Shown one piece after another: positions 21,139 to 31,103 of a stretch of DNA of 64,000 nucleotides; the first letter of the stretch is position 1; every line of letters begins with the position of its first letter. The DNA is from Pseudomonadota bacterium (GTDB lineage: Bacteria; Pseudomonadota; Alphaproteobacteria; Micropepsales; Micropepsaceae), in contig JACQDN010000036.1 in NCBI GenBank assembly GCA_016201105.1, forward strand, positions 1 to 64,000, read 5' to 3'. Position numbers and translations under genes: made by a program. The notes beneath the pieces were generated by a model that worked only from the letters and a program-made list of their open reading frames with translations, was not told the DNA's origin and searched no databases.

Positions 21139-22305
21139 GTGGACATCACCCTTTCAGCCGACCAGCGCGCCATCGAAGAAAGCGTCGCGAAGATTTGTGC
21201 GGGCTTCGGCGATGATTATTGGACGGCCTGCGATGAGCAGCCGCGCTTCCCTGAAGAATTCCACAGAGCGGTCGCTCAGGGCGGCTGGCTCGGCATCACC
21301 ATGCCGCCGGAATATGGCGGCGCCGGTCTCGGCGTCACCGAAGCCGCCGTCATGATGCATGCGGTGGGACGCGGCGGCGGCGGCTATGCGGCGGCCTCGT
21401 CCATCCATCTCAACATCTTTGGGCCGCACGCCATCGTCGTGCACGGCAGCGACGAGCAGAAGAAACGCATGTTGCCGCCGCTCATCAAGGGCGAACAGAA
21501 AGCCTGCTTTGGCGTCACCGAACCGAACGCCGGACTGGACACCTCCAGCATCGAAACCTTCGCGCGCCGCACCAACGAAGGCTATGTCGTGAAGGGGCGG
21601 AAGATCTGGACCACGACAGCGCAGGAAGCCGACAAGATTTTGCTGCTGACGCGCACGGCCAAGAAAGAAGACGGCAAGCGTCCCACCGACGGCATGACGC
21701 TGTTCTACACCACGCTCGATCGTTCAAAAGTCGAAGTGCGCCGCATTCCGAAAATGGGCCGCGCGGCGGTGGATTCCAACGCCGTCTTCATCGACGATCT
21801 CTTTGTGCCGGACGAAGATCGCATCGGCGAAGAAGGCAAGGGCTTTCGCTATCTGCTCGACAGTCTCAACCCCGAACGCATTCTGATCGGCGCCGAAGCG
21901 ATCGGTCTCGGCCGCGATGCGCTGTCGCGCGCGGCGGCTTACGCCAAAGACCGTGTCGTGTTCGGCCGGCCCATCGGGCAGAACCAGGGCGTGCAGCATC
22001 CGCTGGCCGAAAGCTGGGCCTATCTGGAAAGCGCTTGGTGGATGTGTCTGCGCGCTGCCGCGCTCTACGATTCCAGACAGCCCTGCGGCGCGGAAGCCAA
22101 TGCGGCGAAGTTCTTGGGTGCGCGCGCATCGTTCGATGCTTGTACCCGTGCGGTGATGACCCATGGCGGTATGGGCTATGCGAAGGAGTATCAAGTCGAA
22201 CGTCTGTTCCGCGAATCCATGTTGCCGCGCATCGCGCCGGTGACCGAGCAGCTCATTCTCTCTTTCATCGCGGAAAACGTTCTTGACTTGCCGAAATCCT
22301 ATTGA
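21139..22305 (+). CDS. Acyl-CoA dehydrogenase
   Basis: GVTEPNAGLDTSSIETFARR, YAKDRVVFGRPIGQNQGVQHPLAE, MTHGGMGYAKEYQVERLFRESMLPRIAPVTEQ. GTG start. Confidence 0.93.
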   Translation: MDITLSADQRAIEESVAKICAGFGDDYWTACDEQPRFPEEFHRAVAQGGWLGITMPPEYGGAGLGVTEAAVMMHAVGRGGGGYAAASSIHLNIFGPHAIVVHGSDEQKKRMLPPLIKGEQKACFGVTEPNAGLDTSSIETFARRTNEGYVVKGRKIWTTTAQEADKILLLTRTAKKEDGKRPTDGMTLFYTTLDRSKVEVRRIPKMGRAAVDSNAVFIDDLFVPDEDRIGEEGKGFRYLLDSLNPERILIGAEAIGLGRDALSRAAAYAKDRVVFGRPIGQNQGVQHPLAESWAYLESAWWMCLRAAALYDSRQPCGAEANAAKFLGARASFDACTRAVMTHGGMGYAKEYQVERLFRESMLPRIAPVTEQLILSFIAENVLDLPKSY

Positions 22306-22381
22306 AAAAAACGGCAATCGCGCGGCTTGACCTCGCGCTTTAGCCAAGGTGAATTCCCGCCAGGCAAGCGATGGGACACAT

Positions 22382-23038
22382 ATGGAACGGCTGATCAAGG
22401 GCTATCGGGAATTTCGCAAGAAACGCTGGCCCGTCGAGCGCGCCAATTATTTGGAACTCGCCGAAAAAGGCCAGAAGCCCGAATATCTCATTATCGCCTG
22501 CAGCGACTCCCGTTCCGATCCCGCCACCATCTTCAACGGCCGTCCCGGCGAGTTCTTCATCGTGCGCAACGTCGCCGCGATCGTGCCGCCCTACGATTCC
22601 GAACACGGCTTCTTCGGCACGCGCTCGGCCATCGCTTACGCCGTCGTCGCACTTGGAGTGAGAAACGTTGTCGTGATGGGTCACGCGCAATGCGCCGGCG
22701 TGGCGGCGGCGATGGACCCGCGCGCCGCAGAAGGCGTTCCGTATGTGCGCGAATGGGTCGAACTCTTGAAACCGGTCGTCGAAAATGCGGTGTGCGAGAA
22801 AGACGGGCTCGATCTCTGCCCCAATGTCGAGCGCGATACGGTCAAACTCTCCGTGGCGCGCCTGCTGGACTATCCCTTCATCGCTGAACGCGTGAAGGCA
22901 GGAACGCTGAGGGTCGACGGCGCGCGCTTCAATATCGCCGATGGTGTCTTGGAAGTGCTGAATCAAAAGGCTGGAAAGTTCATACCTGTCGAACGCAGAT
23001 TGTCCTCGCTGCCGTGGCGCCAAGCGGCGTCATACTAG
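22382..23038 (+). CDS. Beta-carbonic anhydrase
   Basis: IIACSDSRSDPATIFNGRPGEFFIVRNVAAIVPPY, GVRNVVVMGHAQCAGVAA. Confidence 0.92.
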   Translation: MERLIKGYREFRKKRWPVERANYLELAEKGQKPEYLIIACSDSRSDPATIFNGRPGEFFIVRNVAAIVPPYDSEHGFFGTRSAIAYAVVALGVRNVVVMGHAQCAGVAAAMDPRAAEGVPYVREWVELLKPVVENAVCEKDGLDLCPNVERDTVKLSVARLLDYPFIAERVKAGTLRVDGARFNIADGVLEVLNQKAGKFIPVERRLSSLPWRQAASY

Positions 23039-23101
23039 TGGCGCCGGGCTCATCGACAGGTTCATTGCACATCGCTGCCTAACATCAGCTATAAATTGGT
23101 T

Positions 23102-23629
23102 ATGGAAATTCCCACCCTCGAAACGTCGCGCCTCATCATTCGCGGTCCCACGCCAGCGGATTTTCCTGCTTTTGCCGCAATGTGGGCGGACCCCGTCGTC
23201 ACGCGCTTTATCGGTGGGGCGCCGCTGGGCGAAGAAGACGCTTTTGCGAAATTTCTGCGCCTCAACGGTCATTGGATGGTGTTGGGGTTCGGTTTCTGGT
23301 CGGTCATCGAGAAAGCGACGGGTACGCGCGTCGGCGAAGTCGGCTTTCTCGACGTGAAGCGTGCCATCGATCCGCCGTTTCACGGTACGCCCGAAGTGGG
23401 ATGGGCGTTCATCCCATCAGCGCATGGCAAAGGTTACGCGACCGAAGCGGTGCAGGCTGCGCTCGCTTGGGGCGAGAAACACTTTGGCCGGGTGAAGATG
23501 GTCTGCATTATCGCTCCGGACAACGGCTCGTCGATCCGCGTGGCCGAGAGGTGCGGTTTCCTCGAAAAAGTTCGGACCACTTATAAAGGCGAACCCACCG
23601 TCGTCTTCGAGCGTCCGGCGTCCCCGTAG
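23102..23629 (+). CDS. GNAT family N-acetyltransferase (RimJ/RimL-like)
   Basis: LETSRLIIRGPTPADFPAFAAMWADPVVTRFIGG; GWAFIPSAHGKGYATEAVQAALAWG. Confidence 0.9.
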   Translation: MEIPTLETSRLIIRGPTPADFPAFAAMWADPVVTRFIGGAPLGEEDAFAKFLRLNGHWMVLGFGFWSVIEKATGTRVGEVGFLDVKRAIDPPFHGTPEVGWAFIPSAHGKGYATEAVQAALAWGEKHFGRVKMVCIIAPDNGSSIRVAERCGFLEKVRTTYKGEPTVVFERPASP

Positions 23630-23649
23630 ATCAGCCCTTACGAGCCGCG

Positions 23650-23790
23650 CCTCAAAACTGCGTAGACTGAGGATGCGGCCGTCGGTTTCGAACACGATCG
23701 TGAAAGGATCCTCCGAAACGATTTTCAGCCCAAGATGTCGCCCTAAAACGCTTTGGCGCTTTCGCGGCTGGTGGTGGCGACGAAACTCAT
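23650..23790 (-). pseudogene. Remnant of a VOC/glyoxalase-family protein
   Basis: Minus-strand reading MSFVATTSRESAKAF*GDILG then (+frameshift) LGLKIVSEDPFTIVFETDGRILSL, resembling the VOC N-terminus AKAFYGDVLGLRLVSEDPFALVFDANG; TAG at 23743-23745 plus a frameshift. Confidence 0.55.
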
Positions 23791-23878
23791 GGCTTGGGCG
23801 GATGAGGGCAACGACATGGGCTAGCCTCACTGGCGCATCGTGCTCTACACAGTAGCGCGAAAAGCCTCGGTCTGCCCC

Positions 23879-24331
23879 ATGCCCGGTCTCTATTTCGAAG
23901 AGTTTTCCGTCGGACAGAAATTTGCCCATCCCATCCGGCGCACGGTGACCGAAGCCGACAATGTCTTCTTCACCGCGATGACGCACAACCCGGCGCAGCT
24001 GCATCTCGACGAGGAATACGGCAAGACCACGGAGTTCGGCGCGCGCATCGTCAACTCGCTGTTCACGCTCGGTCTGATGATCGGCATTTCCGTGGGCGAA
24101 ACCACGCTCGGCACCACGGTGGCCAACCTCGGCATGGATGAAGTGCGCTTTCCCAAACCGGTCTTTCACGGCGATACGCTGCACGTGGAAACCGAAGTCC
24201 TGGAATTGCGCGACAGCAAATCGCGCCCGCTAAACGGAATTGTTCTGTTTCTTCACACTGCCATCAATCAGCGCGGTGAAATCGTGGCATCGTGCAAGCG
24301 CTCGGCCCTGATGCTGCGCAAACCCAAATGA
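23879..24331 (+). CDS. MaoC-like hot-dog-fold dehydratase
   Basis: [48 protein letters not shown]. Confidence 0.88.
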   Translation: MPGLYFEEFSVGQKFAHPIRRTVTEADNVFFTAMTHNPAQLHLDEEYGKTTEFGARIVNSLFTLGLMIGISVGETTLGTTVANLGMDEVRFPKPVFHGDTLHVETEVLELRDSKSRPLNGIVLFLHTAINQRGEIVASCKRSALMLRKPK

Positions 24332-25200
24332 TCCTGCGCTCGCTCCTGTTCGTGCCGGCCGACAGCGAGAAGAAGCTCGCCAAGGCAAAGTCGTCGTCGG
24401 CCGATGCGCTGATCCTCGATCTCGAAGACTCCGTGACCAAGGAAAATCGTCCCCGGGCCAGGGATCTGGCGCGCGAATTCCTGAAAGACAAACACGCTCA
24501 AACGATCTGGGTGCGCATCAATCCTTTGGGCAGCGACGACTTCATCCGCGACGTTGAGGCCATAGTTGCCTCGCGTCCGGCCGGCTTCGTCGTGCCCAAA
24601 GCCGATGGTCCGCAGACTTTGGCGACCATCGACGGCCATCTCAGCACCCGGGAGAACAAAGCGGACATTGTACACGGCACCATCAAACTTTTGCCCGTCG
24701 CCACCGAAACGCCGGCGGCCGTACTTTCGCTGCCGGAATATCGCATCCCGCCGCCGCGTCTGGCGGCCATGAGCTGGGGCGCGGAGGATCTCGCCGCCGC
24801 CTTGGGCGCTACCACGAACCGTGACGAGAGCGGCGAGTTCCTGTTCATCCACAAGATGGTGCGTGCGCTGGTGTTGATCGCGGCCAAGGCAGCCGGCGTC
24901 GACGCGATCGAAACCCTGCACGCGGATTTTCGCGATAGCGCCGGGCTGGAGCGCGCCGCGCGTCTGGCGCAGCGCGAAGGCTTCTGCGGCATGCTGGCCA
25001 TCCATCCCGATCAGGTAGGGATCATCAACGCGGCGTTCACGCCGTCGTCCGCCGACATCGAACACGCCAAGAAAGTCGTGGCAGCGTTTGCCTCCGGCGC
25101 AGGCGTCGCCTCACTCGACGGCAAGATGCTCGATCAGCCGCATCTCAAGCAGGCGAGGCACGTACTCGCCTTGGACGAAGCGATCCGTTTACGCCGTTAA
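24328..25200 (+). CDS. HpcH/HpaI (CitE-like) CoA ester lyase
   Basis: [62 protein letters not shown] overlap with the MaoC gene. Confidence 0.9.
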   Translation: MILRSLLFVPADSEKKLAKAKSSSADALILDLEDSVTKENRPRARDLAREFLKDKHAQTIWVRINPLGSDDFIRDVEAIVASRPAGFVVPKADGPQTLATIDGHLSTRENKADIVHGTIKLLPVATETPAAVLSLPEYRIPPPRLAAMSWGAEDLAAALGATTNRDESGEFLFIHKMVRALVLIAAKAAGVDAIETLHADFRDSAGLERAARLAQREGFCGMLAIHPDQVGIINAAFTPSSADIEHAKKVVAAFASGAGVASLDGKMLDQPHLKQARHVLALDEAIRLRR

Positions 25201-27150
25201 GCGCGCGCGTTTCATCATCCAGCCGTAGAGAATGACGATCAGCGCCAGGAAGGTGGCGATGGCGATGGGATTGGCCCACGCGAAATCGGCCGGCACGACA
25301 CCGAGCGGCGCGTCGTTCGAGAACCCGACGATCAATCCCGCCAGCACGACGCCAAACAGGCTTTCGCCCACGATCATGCCCGACGCGACGAGCACACCGA
25401 GCTGCTCGGAGTGGGCCGGATCGCGCGTGCGTTTCGTCCAGTTCTTGTAGCCATGGCCGATCACCGCGCCGATCACCACCGGCAGGGTCGCCGACATCGG
25501 CAAATAAATTCCGATGCCGACCGCAAGCGGCGGCAGGCGCAGCCATTTGACCAGACCCAGGACTTCGTCAAGCACGACCAAGGCGACGCCCAACAGCGCG
25601 CCGTATCCGATCATGTCCCAGGCGAGCTTGCCGCCGATCACGCCTTGCGCCAGCGCGGAGATCAGCGTCGCCTGCGGCGCCGCCAGCGGCTGCGCGGTGA
25701 TGGTGTGGACATTCGGCGCGCCGGCAAAGCCGAAGGCTTGCGCCAGGAGGTTCAACACCGGGGGGATGACGGCGGCGCCCGCGATGACGCCGATGATGAG
25801 CGCCCATTGCTGCGCGCGCGGCGTGGCGCCCACCAATTGTCCTGTTTTCAAATCTTGAAGGTTGTTGTTGGAGATTGTCGCGATGGCAAAAACGATGGCC
25901 GTCGCGAACAGCGCGAAAGCTACCAATGCGCTTTGTGCATTCTCAGCGGGATGAACGACTGCGACGAACAGCGTTGCGCAGATCACGATGGCAAGGATGC
26001 CGACGCCGGAGACGGGACTGTTGGAGGCACCGATCAAGCCCGCCATGTAGCCGGTGATCGCCGCCACCAGAAATCCAACGATGAAGACGAAGGGCAGCGC
26101 CGTCGCGACCAGCGTCGTTGTATTCGCCGCCAGAGGCGTCGGTTGCAGGAACTGGAAGAGCAGCCAGACGATCACAACGAGACAGATCAGGGTGATCAGC
26201 CCGATCCATCCCGGTGACATGTCGGTGTCGCGCAGGTCTGCGGATCCGGCGGCCCTTGCGCGCGACGCGCTCAAGGTGGACACGACGCCGCCGACAACCG
26301 GTCCCACCAGTTTGATCAATGTCCAGATCGACGCGACGCCGATGGCGCCGGCGCCGATGAAACGCACTTTGCTGCGCCAGATGTGGTCGGTGTGATCGGC
26401 CAGCGACAATGCGCTGCCCACATCCAACGACGTCAAAATCGGAACCGCGCCGGCCCAGCTGATGAGCAGACCGAGCAACATCGCCATGCCAACCGAGAGT
26501 CCGACGAGATAGCCGGCGCCGACGAGCGCCAGCGAATAACCCATGTCGAAGCCGCTGGAGGCCGTGCGCGTCACGGCAAAGAACTTTGTGTACTCGCCGG
26601 TGGCGATGCGCGTCGCCGCGAAGATCGCAAGGCCAGCCGAAGCGAGCGCGCCGTAGACGACTGCGAGCAATCCTTCGCGCGCTTCCTTGGAGGCTTCGCT
26701 GCGCGCGCGCTCGCCCACTTCGAGCACTTCGGCCGCCGCGACGCCTTCGGGATAGGGAAGATCGGAATTCGTCACCATCGCGCGGCGCAGCGGAATCGTA
26801 AACAGCACGCCCAGCACGCCGCCTGCCGCGCAGATCTGAAACGAGGTGAAGAACGGAAAGCCCACCCACCAGCCGACGATCACAAGGCCCGGCAGCACGA
26901 AGATGATGGCCGAGAGCGTGCCGGCGGCGGAGGCCACTGTCTGCACGATGTTGTTTTCCAGGATGGTGGAATTCTTGAACGCCGACAGCACCGCCATGGA
27001 AATGACGGCGGCGGGAATCGAGGTCGCGAAGGTGAGGCCGACCTTCAGTCCGAGATAAACATTCGCCGCGGTGAACAAGAGCGTGATGGCGATGCCCAGA
27101 ACCACCCCGCGAAAGGTGAGTTCCAGTATAGGTCTTGCCGGCGCGGACAT
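25189..27150 (-). CDS. OPT family oligopeptide transporter
   Basis: ELTFRGVVLGIAITLLFTAANVYLGLKVGLTFATSIPAAVISMAVL; multi-TM throughout. Confidence 0.92.
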   Translation of the reverse strand: MSAPARPILELTFRGVVLGIAITLLFTAANVYLGLKVGLTFATSIPAAVISMAVLSAFKNSTILENNIVQTVASAAGTLSAIIFVLPGLVIVGWWVGFPFFTSFQICAAGGVLGVLFTIPLRRAMVTNSDLPYPEGVAAAEVLEVGERARSEASKEAREGLLAVVYGALASAGLAIFAATRIATGEYTKFFAVTRTASSGFDMGYSLALVGAGYLVGLSVGMAMLLGLLISWAGAVPILTSLDVGSALSLADHTDHIWRSKVRFIGAGAIGVASIWTLIKLVGPVVGGVVSTLSASRARAAGSADLRDTDMSPGWIGLITLICLVVIVWLLFQFLQPTPLAANTTTLVATALPFVFIVGFLVAAITGYMAGLIGASNSPVSGVGILAIVICATLFVAVVHPAENAQSALVAFALFATAIVFAIATISNNNLQDLKTGQLVGATPRAQQWALIIGVIAGAAVIPPVLNLLAQAFGFAGAPNVHTITAQPLAAPQATLISALAQGVIGGKLAWDMIGYGALLGVALVVLDEVLGLVKWLRLPPLAVGIGIYLPMSATLPVVIGAVIGHGYKNWTKRTRDPAHSEQLGVLVASGMIVGESLFGVVLAGLIVGFSNDAPLGVVPADFAWANPIAIATFLALIVILYGWMMKRARLTA

Positions 27151-27219
27151 GCTCTATCTCCTTGTGAGTTGGCTCTGTTTCGAGTGCGACTTCAGCAGAG
27201 AGTTGTCTGTCAACGAATC

Positions 27220-28713
27220 CTAGTGGCTGGTCGCTTTACGCAAGAGTGGTAAGGCCGTTTGATATTTTGGCGACTTTGCCAGCGATAGAGCGGTATTGCC
27301 ATCCTTGTCTTGGATGGATGGGTCAGCTCCCGCGGCGAGCAATTCGGAGACGACATCTTCAAGGTCCGCATTGTAATCCCCCTCTGTTATATCGACCTTC
27401 CTCGCTCCCACTGCGTACATGAGCGCTGTTTGACCGTCATTGTTACGCGCATTGACATCGGGGTGAGCAGCCAGTAGCGCGGCGACCGTATCGCGATCGC
27501 CACCACCTTTAGCACCACTCATAAGTGCGGTTTCGCCGATCTCATTGCGTAGATCGACCTGCGCGCCATGGGCCAGAAGTGCCTTAACAACATCGGCATT
27601 TCCTTCCGCTGCTGCACGCATAAGCGGGCTATATCCATGCACTCTCACGACATTTGAATTTGCTCCGGCGACAAGCAAGATTTCCACTGATGGCGAATCT
27701 CCATTGACTGCGAGGTCGGTGAGCGGTGTGTCGCCCTCTTTGTTGCTTGGATTGGGATCGGCGCCGGAAGCCAGCAGAATTTCAAGTGTCCGCTTTCGCC
27801 GCAAGTGAATCTCCTCGAGTCGCGGAGCGAGCTCGCCGGCGCCCGGACTCGGAAATCCTCGGGACGCCAATATCTTCATGGTCGTACGAAAATCGGGGCG
27901 GTTGCCCGGACCGGAACCGAACGGCATCGACATGAGTGTCGCCATTCCGGTGACGAGGAGTTCCAACGACGAAGAATCGGTTGCCAGCTTGAGGGGAGTG
28001 TCTCCTATGATGTTCTGTTCGTTCACTTTTAATCCGCGCTTCAGAAGAAAAGAGACCATCTCAGGTTGGCGTGCATGTGCTGCCAAATGCAGGAGAGAGT
28101 CGCCACGGGAGTCCTTGAGATCGATCCGTGCCCCGCGTTGAATCAAATCCCCTGCAAGATTGGTGTCGATGTAAGGAGTGTCTTCACTCAATGCAGATAA
28201 TTTCAAATATGAATCGTCGAGTGCGAGAAGTAAGGCGCGTTCGCCCAAGGGGGTGGCAGTCAGTTTTGCACCGGCCGTTAACAGTGCGCGAGCGACGTTC
28301 CAGCGTTTTGAGATCAGTGCCGAGAGCAACGGTGTTTGTCCCGTCGCCGTCGTGGCGGCGTCTATGTCAGCCTTCGCTTGAATGAGCAGCATCACTGCTT
28401 CGACGCTTCCGCCGGCAGCCGCGTGATGCAGCGCCGTGATGGCCCCGGTTCGAGTCGCGCGGGGATCGGCTCCGGCAGCGAGCAGCACTTTTATGACATC
28501 GACATAGCCATGCTCCGCCGCCAGCATGAGAGCGGTGGCATCCTTTGTGCCGCGATCGTCGGGGGGTGCGCCGTCGGCGAGAAGAGTTTCGACCTGGGCA
28601 AGGTCGTCCTTGCTCGCGGCATCGGCCAAGACTCCCGGAGCCGGCGCAGCGCTCGCTACGGTGGGCATGAGCAGGAACATGGCGGCGAGCACCAGCCAAA
28701 TTAGTGATTTCAT
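27220..28713 (-). CDS. Secreted ankyrin-repeat protein
   Basis: Signal peptide MKSLIWLVLAAMFLLMPTVASA; repeated ankyrin units (GDTPLTDLAVNGDSPSVEILLVAGANSN, GYSPLMRAAAEGNADVVKALLAHGAQVD). Confidence 0.9.
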   Translation of the reverse strand: MKSLIWLVLAAMFLLMPTVASAAPAPGVLADAASKDDLAQVETLLADGAPPDDRGTKDATALMLAAEHGYVDVIKVLLAAGADPRATRTGAITALHHAAAGGSVEAVMLLIQAKADIDAATTATGQTPLLSALISKRWNVARALLTAGAKLTATPLGERALLLALDDSYLKLSALSEDTPYIDTNLAGDLIQRGARIDLKDSRGDSLLHLAAHARQPEMVSFLLKRGLKVNEQNIIGDTPLKLATDSSSLELLVTGMATLMSMPFGSGPGNRPDFRTTMKILASRGFPSPGAGELAPRLEEIHLRRKRTLEILLASGADPNPSNKEGDTPLTDLAVNGDSPSVEILLVAGANSNVVRVHGYSPLMRAAAEGNADVVKALLAHGAQVDLRNEIGETALMSGAKGGGDRDTVAALLAAHPDVNARNNDGQTALMYAVGARKVDITEGDYNADLEDVVSELLAAGADPSIQDKDGNTALSLAKSPKYQTALPLLRKATSH

Positions 28714-28797
28714 CAAACGCACCCCAATTGCAGAACGATTTCGAAACCTGCAGCGCGCGGGAAGATTGATGGATTTTCGATGAGAAGTGTAGAGCGC

Positions 28798-28831
28798 AAA
28801 AAAAAGAGGGAGGGTGTTTCCACCCTCCCTC
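28798..28831 (-). terminator. Strong rho-independent terminator for the hfa-like operon
   Basis: Perfect 11-bp stem GAGGGAGGGTG/CACCCTCCCTC, 4-nt loop, 8-T tail when read on the minus strand. Confidence 0.85.
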
Positions 28832-28902
28832 AAACATCTCCGTCGTTTAGCCCCCGGGAGATGCTCCTCGCGGATCGATGCCCCTCTGTTATTGGCCCCC
28901 GA

Positions 28903-29568
28903 TCAATTGCCCGTCGAATAGTGGACGATCTGGGCGTCGTTGCCGATCGCCGTCGAACTCACCACCGCTGTGCCGCCGATGTTGACGGCGCTGGCGTTGA
29001 CGGTCGAATTCAAGCTCGATTTGTTGAGCTGAAAGTTCTGCACCGGCGCGTTGGGCGCGTTGGTGTCTTCTTCGAAGGTGTTGCCAAGTGCGCTCGAGGC
29101 GATCGTCATGTCGCCGCCAACGTTTTGAACCGTCGCGTTGATCTTCGAGGATGGATCCTTCACTTCGCATTCCTGGTTGGAATAAACGTCGGTCGTCGTC
29201 GGATCGGTCGAAATGTTCGCCGAGTTGCACACCGCTTGCGAAACCAGGCTCACGTTTTTGCCCACGTTCTTCACGTTGGCGTTCAAGGCCGAACTGATGT
29301 TCACGCTGGTGGCGAACTGATTGTTGGTGACTTTGGTGTCCTGCATCGTCGTCACGTCGAGCACGTTGGCGGCCGCAACGGACTGCGCGACCGCGTTGTC
29401 CTGCACGTTCATCAACTCGGTGTTGACGGTGGAGACGACCGTGTGAAGGTTGACCTGGCCGTTCAGGATCTGGCTGCCGTTAGTTGTCGAGTCCCCGGCG
29501 TAGGCGAGGCTCAGCGGCAGGATCGTCAGAGCCGTAGTAGCGGTAAGGATTTTGATTAGACGGGTCAT
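28903..29568 (-). CDS. hfaD: HfaD-like holdfast anchor / secreted repeat protein
   Basis: Signal peptide MTRLIKILTATTALTILPLSLAYAG; Asn/Val-rich repeats (SALNANVKNVGKNVSLVSQAV, INATVQNVGGDMTIASSALG); follows hfaB-like gene with SD AGGAG. Confidence 0.55.
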   Translation of the reverse strand: MTRLIKILTATTALTILPLSLAYAGDSTTNGSQILNGQVNLHTVVSTVNTELMNVQDNAVAQSVAAANVLDVTTMQDTKVTNNQFATSVNISSALNANVKNVGKNVSLVSQAVCNSANISTDPTTTDVYSNQECEVKDPSSKINATVQNVGGDMTIASSALGNTFEEDTNAPNAPVQNFQLNKSSLNSTVNASAVNIGGTAVVSSTAIGNDAQIVHYSTGN

Positions 29569-30523
29569 TGGTATTCTCCTGGTTGATTGCGTTCTGAGCC
29601 GTGGTGATAGGCGTGGAATTCTGCTGCGCACGTTCGTTCGGATTGGCCAGCGGGTCGCTTTGCGTTTCGCAGGCGCTCTGCGGCATGCGATAGAGGTTGG
29701 ACATCATTTCGAGCACGGCGCGTTCGATGACCGAGCGCACGGCGAGCTGAATGGGCTCGAGAGCGCTTTCGCCGACGCTGGCGTCGAAGAAGGTATGACC
29801 GAGGAAATCGAAGGCGCCGACGGAAATCTGCCGGCCGATGATCTGCTTCTGCTCTGAGATCACTTTGACGACTTCGAGCGTGTTGGTGTCGACGAGACGA
29901 AGATCGAGGCCGACGTTCATCACATACATGCTACCGCCGGCCGTGCCTTTGAGGCCGTTGGTGGCGGCCTCGCCCGCATCCGCGTTGGCGCCCATCGAAC
30001 GGATATTGAAGTTCAGTTCGGTGATGCCGCCGACGAGGTAGTAGTCGGAGCCGGGAATCGAGCCTGCGAAGATCTTGCGGTAGTCCTGGGGACCGTCGGC
30101 GGTGCGCGGACTGTCGCCGATCAGTTTGTTGTTGGCATATTTCAGTTCGAGCTCGGCAACGGACGTATCGAAGCGCTCCACCAGGGGAACGCCGGCTTTG
30201 GCCAGCGCGCTCATCGCCATCAAGGCCGCGCCTTGCGTCAGCTTGCGCCCGCCATTGTCGGATTCGGTTTTGCCCGTGTAGTCGGCGATCTGGCCTACCG
30301 CCACGCGCAGCGGATGCTGGCTTGTGTACGCGGTCATGCAGCGAAGCGCGTCGGAATAGGGCGTCTCGTTGGCGATCACCGGCGCATCACCGATGGGCGT
30401 GGTGTAACGGCCCGAATCGTCGGCCGACGGGCTGATGCAGCCCGAAAGCGTGCCCGAAAGCGCAATCGCGGCGAGCGCGAAAACGAGCGGTTTGATGAAA
30501 TGACGGCGTCCGCGAGCGGTCAT
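29480..30523 (-). CDS. hfaB: HfaB-like holdfast anchoring lipoprotein (CsgG family)
   Basis: Lipobox LSGC; CsgG-like core (LRVAVGQIADYTGKTESDNGGRKLTQGAALMAMSALAKAG, YYLVGGITELNFNIRS, VGLDLRLVDTNTLEVVKVISEQKQIIGRQISVGAFDFLG). Confidence 0.75.
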   Translation of the reverse strand: MTARGRRHFIKPLVFALAAIALSGTLSGCISPSADDSGRYTTPIGDAPVIANETPYSDALRCMTAYTSQHPLRVAVGQIADYTGKTESDNGGRKLTQGAALMAMSALAKAGVPLVERFDTSVAELELKYANNKLIGDSPRTADGPQDYRKIFAGSIPGSDYYLVGGITELNFNIRSMGANADAGEAATNGLKGTAGGSMYVMNVGLDLRLVDTNTLEVVKVISEQKQIIGRQISVGAFDFLGHTFFDASVGESALEPIQLAVRSVIERAVLEMMSNLYRMPQSACETQSDPLANPNERAQQNSTPITTAQNAINQENTNDPSNQNPYRYYGSDDPAAEPRLRRGLDN

Positions 30524-30537
30524 GGGTGGGGGTCCCC

Positions 30538-30972
30538 TTACTTGCCTTTGAGTTTGACGGTGGCCTTCACGTCACCGGTATTCGTCTGATGCGAATTCAC
30601 GATGACCGTGTTCCAGGAACCGACGGTGATGACGTTGAGCGAATTGCCGATGGCGGTCGCGTCGCCGAACATGGAGCTGGTGTGGTTCTGAATGCCTACG
30701 CCCGAGCTGAAGGCGCTTGCAGACGCCGAAGCGCTGGAGCGGGCGAAGGAGGAACTGGTGAACTGTCCGTTCACGACGGTCAGGTTGCCGTTGGCATCGC
30801 GCAGCGAGGGATCGACAGCCGCGTTTTCCTGCCCGGCATTCATGCCGTAGGGGTGATTGTATTCCGCGGCATTGGAGTAATCGCCTGCTTGCGCCGCGCC
30901 CGCGATGAGCAGGCAAGCCAGAGCGGTAAGCCCGAACGTCTTCGACCCGAACGTCTTCGAAATGGTGCGCAT
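30538..30972 (-). CDS. hfaA: HfaA-like holdfast anchoring protein
   Basis: Small secreted protein immediately upstream of hfaB-like gene; GVGIQNHTSSMFGDATAIGNSLNVITVGSWNTVIVNSHQTNTGDV. Confidence 0.65.
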   Translation of the reverse strand: MRTISKTFGSKTFGLTALACLLIAGAAQAGDYSNAAEYNHPYGMNAGQENAAVDPSLRDANGNLTVVNGQFTSSSFARSSASASASAFSSGVGIQNHTSSMFGDATAIGNSLNVITVGSWNTVIVNSHQTNTGDVKATVKLKGK

Positions 30973-31103
30973 GGCTGTGTGCCCGGTTTATCTCCGCACC
31001 CATGGAGCAACCGCCGTGCCAACGCTTAACGGCCGTTAAGCGCTCGATCTGTTCCAAAGCGGGACGAACACGGCTAGTTTTGCGGCAAAGCGCGGAGAGC
31101 GGC

